This document shows, one piece after another, positions 1 through 5,485 of a stretch of 6,689 nucleotides of DNA (positions within the stretch are counted from its first letter, which is position 1; each line of letters begins with the position of its first letter). The stretch is from Anaerolineales bacterium UBA6663. GTDB taxonomy: Bacteria > Chloroflexota > Anaerolineae > Anaerolineales > UBA6663. Both the position numbers and the translations under genes were made by a program. The DNA is taken from the NCBI GenBank assembly GCA_002455335.1, contig DKKP01000419.1, positions 1 to 6,689 on the forward strand. The letters run 5' to 3'. The notes below the pieces were generated by a model that did not search any database, was not told where the DNA came from, and saw only the letters and a program-made list of their open reading frames with translations.

Positions 1-30
1 GTCCTCGTTTGTACGACTCCGCGTTATCGA

Positions 31-225
31 TCACCGCCCTTTCGGCATCATCAACCACGCCAGCAGGTACAGCGTGATCCCCGGGATGCCGCCCGGCGCG
101 GCGGTGAGGAAGAAGAACAGCCGGAACCAGATCGCATCGACCCCGGTCCATTCAGCCAGCCCACCGCAGACGCCCAGGATCCAACGATTAGTCGTTGACG
201 TGTGCAGTCGTGTCTGTGTCATCAT
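31..225 (-). CDS. PspC-domain small membrane protein
   Basis: This is a 64-residue protein made of a single PspC domain. The recognisable core is R14 followed by a hydrophobic GVCGGLAEW block (18-26), G28-V29-D30, then R35 and a long hydrophobic stretch (about 32-59) broken by a Pro/Gly turn (44-49) and ending in LMMPKGR. PspC proteins sit in the cytoplasmic membrane. In proteobacteria PspC senses envelope stress with PspA and PspB; stand-alone short copies in other phyla are common and mostly of unknown role. The frame stays open back to a GTG at 243, but GGAGG (230-234) lies 5 bases before the ATG at 225 and 8 before a second ATG at 222, so one of these is the likely start. The gene is divergent from the exporter cluster, and its ribosome binding site lies inside an inverted repeat. 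Family assignment is firm; partner and function are inferred. Confidence 0.9.
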   Translation of the reverse strand: MMTQTRLHTSTTNRWILGVCGGLAEWTGVDAIWFRLFFFLTAAPGGIPGITLYLLAWLMMPKGR

Positions 226-244
226 AGTGACCTCCATAGTCACT
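223..244 (-). promoter_or_regulatory. Inverted repeat around the PspC gene RBS
   Basis: AGTGAC (226-231) and GTCACT (239-244) are perfect 6-bp inverted arms separated by 7 bases. On the minus strand the GGAGG ribosome binding site lies in the loop and the adjoining arm, and the arms sit directly before the tandem start codons. The repeat could be a protein-binding operator or an RNA hairpin that partly hides the ribosome binding site. The 8-mer CATAGTGA at 223-230 recurs at 376-383 in the equivalent place for the divergent gene. The repeat is visible; its function is inferred. Confidence 0.45.
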
Positions 245-347
245 CTACGCGCCGCCGCGCCGTGGGTTGCTCACCAGGTTCGCGAAAGACGTGTTCTCAG
301 TAGTCGCGCAACGCGGCACCTTGGCCATCGACAGCTCCCACACGAAG

Positions 348-365
348 CCTCCACGGGTCCTCCAC
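348..365. repeat. Direct repeat CCTCCAC with 11-bp period
   Basis: CCTCCAC occurs at 348-354 and again at 359-365, one helical turn apart, in the divergent intergenic region. Direct repeats with about 11-bp period are typical of sites bound by tandem OmpR-type response regulators. A 7-mer repeat in GC-rich DNA can also arise by chance. No clear -35/-10 pair could be identified anywhere in the 226-410 gap. Confidence 0.25.
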
Positions 366-375
366 AGGCCGCTGA

Positions 376-408
376 CATAGTGAAAGACGTTACCGGGAGG
401 TCTTTCAC
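376..408 (+). promoter_or_regulatory. 9-bp inverted repeat enclosing the adaptor gene RBS
   Basis: GTGAAAGAC (380-388) and GTCTTTCAC (400-408) are perfect 9-bp inverted arms with an 11-base spacer. The spacer ends in GGGAG, and the adjoining G at 400 completes the GGGAGG ribosome binding site (395-400) of the adaptor gene that starts at 411. As RNA, this would put the ribosome binding site in the loop and at the foot of the 3' arm. As DNA, it has the size and symmetry of an operator for a dimeric repressor overlapping the translation start region. The flanking 8-mer CATAGTGA (376-383) is shared with the divergent PspC gene leader, and GAAAGACGT (382-390) also occurs at 284-292. The repeat is clear; which mechanism applies is open. 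Confidence 0.6.
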
Positions 409-410
409 GG

Positions 411-1994
411 ATGTCAAAATCGCGTCGTTCACGAAACTGGCTGGTCGCCTTTCTCTCCGTCGCCGTCGCCGGTGGCGGCGGACTGGCGTATTACGTCACC
501 CAAATCTTGCCTGCCACTCAGGTCCAGGCCGAGCCCGAGCTGCAGACCGCCCGCGCGCGCACGGGCGAGATCATCATCACGGCCTCAGGCGCCGGGAACC
601 TGGTGCCGGCCACCGAGCTCGACCTGGGATTCCGTTTATCGGGCACCGTCGCTGAGCTTCAAGTGACCGTCGGCGATGGGGTCGAGGCCGGCCAGGTATT
701 AGCGCGTCTCGACGACAGCGCCGCCCGGCTTCAGGTCCAGCAGGCTGAGCTCGATCTGAGTACAGCCGAAGCGAACCTGGCCCGGTTGACCTCGACCGGC
801 GCGCTGGCCGAAGCGCGGCTGGCGCTGGTCGCCGATCAGGCCGCGCTCGCCGATGCCCGCGCGGCGCTCAATGGGCTGCTCGCGCCCGATGTCGCCTACT
901 ACGCAGACACGGTGGCTGATGCGCAACGCGCCTATGACACCGCGGTAGCCAACGCCGAGCTCGTGACGATAGGTTCGAAGTCGCAAGAGCAGGCTGTAGC
1001 CAACGCGGCCTATGCGGTCGAGTTGGCGCAGGGCAAGCTCAACGACGCGATCCGCTGGTATGGCGCCGACTCCGACAAGGCCGCCGCCGCACAGGCGACG
1101 CTCGCGCTGGCGCAATCGGACCTCGCCGCGGCCCAGATCGCGCTCCAGGTGGCGGTCGCCAATCAGGAGAACGCGGTGGCCGATGCAGGCGCCGCCCTGG
1201 CCGATGCGCAGGCCAGTTACGCGTACGTCACGAACTACAGACCGCCATCGGCCGATGTGGCGCTCGCCGAGGCTCAGGTCGCCGCCGCAGAGTCGGCCCT
1301 GGCCGAGAGCCAGACGCTCGTCGCTGCGCTACAGGGTGAGCCGACCCCTGATGCGGCGGAGCCGACGACGCTTGCGGCCGCGCGGGCGCAGGTGGCCCAG
1401 GCGGCTCTGGCTGTCGAAGCCGCCCGACTGACCCTGAACAACACGGTCCTCGTCGCCCCGATCTCGGGCACGATAACGGCCGTCAACGCCAGCGCCGGTG
1501 AGGCCGTCGGCACGACGCCGATCGTGACTCTCGCGGCGCTTGATGAACTGCTGGTGCGTTTCTACGTGGAGGAGAACGACCTCGGCAAGGTCGCGGCCGG
1601 CTACCCGGTGAGCGTGATCTTCGACGCCGCGCCGGATGTGCCCGTGGCCGGTGAGGTCATGCGGGTCGACCCCGCGCTGGTCAGCATCGACGGCTCGCCA
1701 GCCGTGCAGGCCTGGGCGCGGCTCGACGCCCCCGAGGGCGTGCTCTCGCTGGTCTCCGGGCTGAGCGCCGAGATCGAGATCGTCGCGGGCGAGGCCAGGG
1801 ACGCACTGCTTGTCCCGGTCCAGGCCTTGCGTGAGCTCGCCCCGGGCAGCTACGCCGTCTTCGTGGTCGAGGCCGACGGCCAACTCAAACTCACACCGGT
1901 CACTGTCGGGCTAAAGGACTTCGCCAACGCCCAGATCCTCACGGGTCTGCAGGCCGGCGACGTGGTCAGCACCGGCACGATCGAGACGAAGTGA
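411..1994 (+). CDS. HlyD/MacA-family membrane-fusion adaptor
   Basis: This 527-residue protein is the adaptor subunit of an ABC exporter. In order it shows: a basic N-terminus and one membrane anchor (about 10-30) with no lipobox; the first half of a biotinyl-lipoyl domain (about 70-102, with LSGTV and the GDGVEAGQVLARLDD stretch); a very long Ala-rich, coiled-coil-like region (about 103-340); the second lipoyl half (about 341-374, LVAPISGTITAVNASAGEAV); a beta-barrel region to about 455; and a membrane-proximal domain (about 463-527, starting RDALLVPVQAL). The helical region of roughly 240 residues is longer than the hairpin of Escherichia coli MacA. The start has GGGAGG 10 bases upstream, a slightly long spacing, inside an inverted repeat. 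The stop overlaps the possible GTG start of the ATPase gene. Adaptors of this kind bind the permease and shape the exit path. No TolC-like gene is present in the window, which fits a YknX-like adaptor in a single-membrane cell. Confidence 0.92.
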   Translation: MSKSRRSRNWLVAFLSVAVAGGGGLAYYVTQILPATQVQAEPELQTARARTGEIIITASGAGNLVPATELDLGFRLSGTVAELQVTVGDGVEAGQVLARLDDSAARLQVQQAELDLSTAEANLARLTSTGALAEARLALVADQAALADARAALNGLLAPDVAYYADTVADAQRAYDTAVANAELVTIGSKSQEQAVANAAYAVELAQGKLNDAIRWYGADSDKAAAAQATLALAQSDLAAAQIALQVAVANQENAVADAGAALADAQASYAYVTNYRPPSADVALAEAQVAAAESALAESQTLVAALQGEPTPDAAEPTTLAAARAQVAQAALAVEAARLTLNNTVLVAPISGTITAVNASAGEAVGTTPIVTLAALDELLVRFYVEENDLGKVAAGYPVSVIFDAAPDVPVAGEVMRVDPALVSIDGSPAVQAWARLDAPEGVLSLVSGLSAEIEIVAGEARDALLVPVQALRELAPGSYAVFVVEADGQLKLTPVTVGLKDFANAQILTGLQAGDVVSTGTIETK

Positions 1995-2005
1995 GCGAGG
2001 CCGTC

Positions 2006-2776
2006 ATGGAGCTATCCCTGTTGATCGACGTCCGCGACCTGACCAAGGTCTATGGCGTCGACGAAACCGAAGTGCGTGCGCTCGACGGCCTGAACGCCGG
2101 CGTTGCGCGGGGCGAGTTCGTGGCGATCATGGGCCCGTCGGGCTCGGGCAAGTCGACGCTGATGAACATCCTCGGCTGTCTCGACCGCCCCACCAGCGGC
2201 GCTTACGTACTCGATGGCCGTGACGTCAGCGGGCTGAACAAGAACGAACTGGCCGCGGTCCGCAACCAGAAGATCGGCTTTGTCTTCCAGTCGTTCAACC
2301 TCCTGCCCCGGCTGAGCGCGCTGCGCAACGTCGCGCTGCCGATGCTCTACAACAGCGTCGAGGAGATCGATGACGTCGAAGCGACACGGCGAGCCGGCGC
2401 CGCGCTCGAGTCGGTCGGTCTCGGGCAACGGCTGCACCACCGCCCCAACCAACTCTCGGGTGGGCAACAACAGCGTGTGGCGATCGCCCGGGCGCTTGTC
2501 AACCGTCCGCCTCTGCTCCTGGCCGACGAGCCAACCGGCAACCTCGACTCGCGCGCCAGCGTCGAGATCATGGATCTGTTGCACCGCCTCCACGGCGAGG
2601 GGGTCACGATCGTCATGGTGACCCACGAGCCCGATATCGCCGCCCACGCCGGGCGCGTGATCTGCGTCAAGGACGGTCGGGTGCTCGCCAGCGGGCCGGC
2701 CTCAGGCAGCCCGTGTCTCGACCGTGCGGCCCACATCGATCTCCCGGCCTTCGTCGCGTCTGGAGGCCCGGCATGA
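2006..2776 (+). CDS. MacB/LolD-type ABC transporter ATPase
   Basis: This is the nucleotide-binding subunit that powers the exporter, 256 residues counted from the ATG at 2006. All catalytic motifs are intact: Walker A GPSGSGKST (43-51), Q-loop Gln95 in GFVFQSFNLLP, signature LSGGQQQR (150-157), Walker B LLLADE (170-175) followed by PTGNLD, and the switch His207 in VTHEPD. The IGFVFQ.FNLLP..S and DEPTGNLD wording is typical of the MacB/LolD/FtsE group rather than importers. The start is a choice. A GTG at 1991 overlaps the adaptor stop by 4 bases and adds 5 residues (MSEAV), but GCGAGG (1995-2000) sits 5 bases before the ATG at 2006, so the ATG is preferred. A tail of about 25 residues after the usual DGRV end is Ala/Pro/Ser-rich and of no recognised function. 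The stop overlaps the permease start (ATGA, 2773-2776), implying translational coupling. Confidence 0.95.
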   Translation: MELSLLIDVRDLTKVYGVDETEVRALDGLNAGVARGEFVAIMGPSGSGKSTLMNILGCLDRPTSGAYVLDGRDVSGLNKNELAAVRNQKIGFVFQSFNLLPRLSALRNVALPMLYNSVEEIDDVEATRRAGAALESVGLGQRLHHRPNQLSGGQQQRVAIARALVNRPPLLLADEPTGNLDSRASVEIMDLLHRLHGEGVTIVMVTHEPDIAAHAGRVICVKDGRVLASGPASGSPCLDRAAHIDLPAFVASGGPA

Positions 2777-3987
2777 AGCTTCAACGCATCCTCGCCACGG
2801 CCTGGGAAGGCCTTGTGCTCAACAAGGTCCGCTCGTTTCTGACCACGCTTGGCGTGATCATCGGCGTGGCCTCTGTGATCATCATGCTCGCGATCAGCGC
2901 CGGCACCGAGGCCGCGATCGCGGCGCAGATCAACTCGCTTGGCGCAAACCTGATCATCGTCTCGCCCGCCCGCGGCGTCCCCGGAGCCTCGCGCACACTG
3001 CTGCTCGAGGACGCGTTTGCGATCGCCGAAGCCGTGGTCGGGATCGACGGCATCTCGGCCGAGCAAGCGCCTGCCGCGCAGACCGTCAAGGGCGGCGGGA
3101 TCACGCTCGACACGATCGACGTGATCGGCACGACAGCCGACTTCCCCGACGTGCGCGACTACACAGTCGCCGAGGGCCGGTATTTCACGGTTGACGAGAA
3201 CGACCGCGAAACCAGGGTCGCCGTGCTCGGCGCCGGGATCGCGCAGGATCTGTTCGGGTCGGAAAGCCCGATCGGCCAGACCGTGACCATCGGTAGCGTC
3301 AAGACCACGGTGGTCGGCGTCATGTCCTCGAAAGGCATGGTCGCCGACGTCGACTACGATGGCCGGATCTATCTGCCGATCAGCATCGTGCTCGAGAAAT
3401 TCATGCCGACCGGCTCGGCGCTCGGCGGCGACCGGGTGCGCACCATCTACGTCAAGGCCGAGAGCCAGGATCGGATCGAGAGCGTGATCGCCCAGATCAC
3501 GGCCGTGCTCGCCGAGCGCCACGACGTCGACCCGGCCAAGCCCGACTTCACGGTGCAGACCCAACAAGACATCATCGCCACCCAGGAGGCCACGACCGCG
3601 GCGTTTCGCGACCTGCTGGCCTGGGTCGCCGGCGTCTCGCTCATCGTCGGTGGGATCGGGATCATGAACATCATGCTGGTCTCGGTCACCGAGCGGACCC
3701 GCGAGATCGGTCTGCGACAGGCGCTCGGCGCCCGACCGGCGGACGTGCTGCTCCAGTTCCTGATCGAGGCCGTGATCCTCAGCCTGGCCGGCGGGCTGGC
3801 CGGTGTCGCGCTTGGCGTGGGCGGCGCCTTGCTGCTCGGTCAGTTCGGCGCGATGCAGACCGAGATCGTGCCGGCCTCGATCCCGCTGGCCTTCGGCGCG
3901 GCCGCCGCGGTCGGAATCTTCTTCGGCTATTACCCCGCGACCCGCGCCGCGGCGCTCGACCCGATCGACGCGCTGCGCCGCGATTGA
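2773..3987 (+). CDS. MacB/FtsX-family ABC exporter permease
   Basis: This 404-residue permease has the type VII (MacB-like) fold. It starts with an amphipathic segment (about 1-20), TM1 (about 22-43), then a large extracytoplasmic MacB periplasmic core domain (about 44-275), TM2 (about 281-305), TM3 (about 329-355) and TM4 (about 370-388). Hallmarks are the N-terminal VRSFLTTLGVIIGV block; the coupling-helix motif SVTERTREIGLRQALGA (304-320) after GGIGIMNIMLV; and the C-terminal PATRAAALDPIDALR (388-402). Proteins of this group do not form a membrane channel. They pass ATPase motion across the membrane to drive substrate from the outer side. Unlike E. coli MacB, the ATPase is on a separate polypeptide, as in LolCDE and B. 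subtilis YknYZ. The ATG at 2773 is chosen because it gives the ATGA overlap and begins exactly at the conserved N-terminus; an upstream ATG at 2713 would add 20 unrelated residues read from ATPase coding sequence. Confidence 0.95.
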   Translation: MKLQRILATAWEGLVLNKVRSFLTTLGVIIGVASVIIMLAISAGTEAAIAAQINSLGANLIIVSPARGVPGASRTLLLEDAFAIAEAVVGIDGISAEQAPAAQTVKGGGITLDTIDVIGTTADFPDVRDYTVAEGRYFTVDENDRETRVAVLGAGIAQDLFGSESPIGQTVTIGSVKTTVVGVMSSKGMVADVDYDGRIYLPISIVLEKFMPTGSALGGDRVRTIYVKAESQDRIESVIAQITAVLAERHDVDPAKPDFTVQTQQDIIATQEATTAAFRDLLAWVAGVSLIVGGIGIMNIMLVSVTERTREIGLRQALGARPADVLLQFLIEAVILSLAGGLAGVALGVGGALLLGQFGAMQTEIVPASIPLAFGAAAAVGIFFGYYPATRAAALDPIDALRRD

Positions 3988-4005
3988 AAGAATTCGGAGA
4001 ACCCA

Positions 4006-4587
4006 ATGCCTACTCAAACCTGGCTTGCCGCGATCGTGCTCACGGGCTCACTTCTGACAGCCTGCGGCGCCCCGGCGGCCCCGACACCGGCTGCGGTACA
4101 GGTCAGCGCGCCTGAGACTCAGCTCGACACAAGCTACGCCGACGCGCTCTCGGCGCGCAACCAGCTGGCGCTGGGCACGCTCAACCTGGCCGACACATCT
4201 GAAGTAGTCACACCGGATCAGGCGACGGCGCTGCTGCCTCTCTGGCAGGCGCTGCGCGCCACAAGCCAAAGCGGCGGCGGCTCGCAGACCGAGGTGGCCG
4301 CGCTCCTGGCGCAGATCGAATCGACGCTGACGGCCGATCAGATCGCGGCGATCGAGGCTCAGACGCTCACCCAGGCCGATCTTCAGACCTGGGCCCAGGC
4401 CAACGGCGTTGCGCTGGGCGCCGGCACAGCCGGCAACGGCGAGCCCGGCTCAGGTCAGGGCCTCTCGCCCGAGGCCCGGGCCACGCGTCAGGCCGAACAG
4501 GGTCGTACGGCCGGCAACGCAGGCGGCGCCTCGACCGCCCTGATTGATGCGGTCACGGCCTATCTCACCACACTCATCGACGGCTGA
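4006..4587 (+). CDS. Lipoprotein of unknown family, first of tandem pair
   Basis: This 193-residue predicted lipoprotein has a hydrophobic segment (6-19) ending in the lipobox L17-T18-A19-C20, then an Ala/Pro/Thr linker (about 21-39). The body is a likely helical domain (about 40-137) containing SARNQLALGTL, VTPDQ (68-72), LLPLWQAL (76-83) and LTADQ (108-112). A Gly-rich stretch with GLSPEARATRQAEQ and a final helix end the protein. It has no Cys apart from the lipidated one. I do not recognise a named family. It is a clear paralogue of the next gene: 29 of 48 residues match between 40-87 here and 49-96 there, without gaps. It starts 18 bases after the permease stop with GGAGA upstream, so it belongs to the exporter operon. 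Oddly, the N-region before the hydrophobic segment has no Lys or Arg, and there is no in-frame alternative start. A role as exporter accessory or outer-face stress protein is inferred. Confidence 0.85.
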   Translation: MPTQTWLAAIVLTGSLLTACGAPAAPTPAAVQVSAPETQLDTSYADALSARNQLALGTLNLADTSEVVTPDQATALLPLWQALRATSQSGGGSQTEVAALLAQIESTLTADQIAAIEAQTLTQADLQTWAQANGVALGAGTAGNGEPGSGQGLSPEARATRQAEQGRTAGNAGGASTALIDAVTAYLTTLIDG

Positions 4588-4622
4588 CGGCCGACCTTTC
4601 CCACATCCCTGGAGTTCAATCC

Positions 4623-5249
4623 ATGTCGAAGCAACTCATCTCGTCCCTTCTGGCAGTGGCCGGCGCCCTGATCCTGGCCGCCTGCGGAACCCCCACCCAA
4701 CCGTCCGCCGACACGGTGGCCACCGCAACGCCCCGGGTCGCGGCAGAGGCCACACCTGTCGGCCCTTTGAACACCGAGTTCGCCGATGCAGCCAGCCTGC
4801 GCAATCAACTGGCCTATGGCACCTTGCTTCTCGAGGGGACGGCCCAGGCCGTGACCGCCGAACAGTCACAGGCGCTCTTGCCGTTGTGGCAAGCGATCGT
4901 CGCGCTGAGCGGCACCGAGACCACGGCGCCGGAAGAACTGACCGCCGTTCAAAACCAAATCACGGCGGCGATGACGGCCGAACAACTTGAAGCCATCGCG
5001 GCGCAGCGGATCACGAACGCCACCCTCAGCGCGTTCTACGCCGAGCATGGCATCGTGCTCGCAACCCCGGTCCCCGGTGTCACAAAGGTGCCGGGCTCGG
5101 GCAGCGGTGTCTCTCCCGAAGACAAGGCCGCCACGCGCACAGCGGCCGAGGCGCTCGGCACGCCGACGGGCTCGGGCGCCGGCCAGGCCGCCAAGACCTT
5201 CCTGTTCGATAGCGTGATCGAGTTGCTTGCGACGCGGGCTACGCCGTAA
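4623..5249 (+). CDS. Lipoprotein of unknown family, second of tandem pair
   Basis: This 208-residue predicted lipoprotein has a normal lipoprotein signal: Lys3, a hydrophobic segment (5-20) and lipobox L18-A19-A20-C21. A Thr/Pro/Ala linker (about 22-48) would hold the body away from the membrane. The body (about 49-146) matches the upstream lipoprotein without gaps, with SLRNQLAYGTL, VTAEQ (77-81), LLPLWQAI (85-92) and MTAEQLEAI (117-125). The tail also matches in plan: a PGSGSGVSPEDKAATR stretch and a terminal helix (FLFDSVIELLATR). GGAG lies 8 bases before the ATG, and the gene follows its paralogue by 35 bases, so both were probably kept after a tandem duplication within the operon. The linkers and the segment after the body differ most, while RNQLA-x-GTL and LLPLWQA are conserved. 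The function is unknown; sequence and position only support a surface-anchored partner of the exporter. Confidence 0.87.
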   Translation: MSKQLISSLLAVAGALILAACGTPTQPSADTVATATPRVAAEATPVGPLNTEFADAASLRNQLAYGTLLLEGTAQAVTAEQSQALLPLWQAIVALSGTETTAPEELTAVQNQITAAMTAEQLEAIAAQRITNATLSAFYAEHGIVLATPVPGVTKVPGSGSGVSPEDKAATRTAAEALGTPTGSGAGQAAKTFLFDSVIELLATRATP

Positions 5250-5266
5250 GGCACACGCGGCCCGCG
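5233..5266 (+). terminator. Weak stem-loop at the end of the exporter operon
   Basis: CGCGGGC (5233-5239) and GCCCGCG (5260-5266) form a perfect 7-bp GC stem around 20 bases that include the TAA stop codon and a small nested GCC/GGC stem. No run of T follows, so it is not a typical intrinsic terminator. It is the only stem near the operon end that could serve as one. Chance pairing in GC-rich DNA is a real alternative. Confidence 0.25.
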
Positions 5267-5485
5267 CGTACAAGGTGCGCGATGATGCGCGGAGCAGCGG
5301 TGCGCGAGCGTGGGTTGATCCTGCTGGCGAACTGGCTGAGTTCGCCGCCCCGCGAAAACCGGAAGCCAGAACCCGTGTGGGATTTTCAGCCGCGGCCAGA
5401 ATCCGCCACTGACCACGCCGAATGTTGGGGCATCCAGTTGCCCATTCAATCGGCAGGGACCGGCAGCCCATCTCTCGCTTGAAGA
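5250..5485. other. Convergent intergenic region without a convincing gene
   Basis: These 236 bases lie between the stop codons of two converging genes. Open frames of 61 to 66 codons exist on the plus strand, but none has a convincing ribosome binding site or a recognisable protein. The region is less uniformly GC-rich than the genes. It holds an imperfect inverted repeat GAAAACC (5354-5360) / GG-A-TTTTC (5380-5387, one bulged A) and a small GGGCA/TGCCC stem near 5430. Either could be part of a bidirectional terminator, but neither has a proper T tract. Confidence 0.5.

Noticed and set aside
372..396. CTGACA at 372-377 as a -35 box for the adaptor operon
   Set aside because: No acceptable -10 sequence lies 16 to 18 bases downstream, where the ribosome binding site region already begins.
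74..655. A 193-codon plus-strand frame across the divergent region
   Set aside because: It runs antisense through the PspC gene, crosses the control region and then overlaps the adaptor out of frame. The product is Arg-rich and unlike any protein.
903..1440. Internal repeats in the adaptor helical domain as a DNA repeat array
   Set aside because: The resemblance is at the level of Ala/Asp/Gln coiled-coil heptads. The nucleotide sequence shows no regular repeat unit.
1329..1883. A 184-codon antisense frame within the adaptor gene
   Set aside because: It is low-complexity, Arg/Asp/Gly-rich, without a recognisable domain, and lies wholly inside a well-supported coding region.
2347..4017. A 556-codon open frame antisense to the ATPase and permease genes
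   Set aside because: Its product is dominated by Arg/Asp/Gly/His with no domain and it lies opposite two intact, motif-complete genes. Long antisense frames are expected in GC-rich DNA with strong third-position bias.
5282..5482. A 66-codon plus-strand frame in the convergent gap as a small protein gene
   Set aside because: There is no good ribosome binding site before its ATG, no hydrophobic or other recognisable pattern, and similar-sized frames occur in the other phases.
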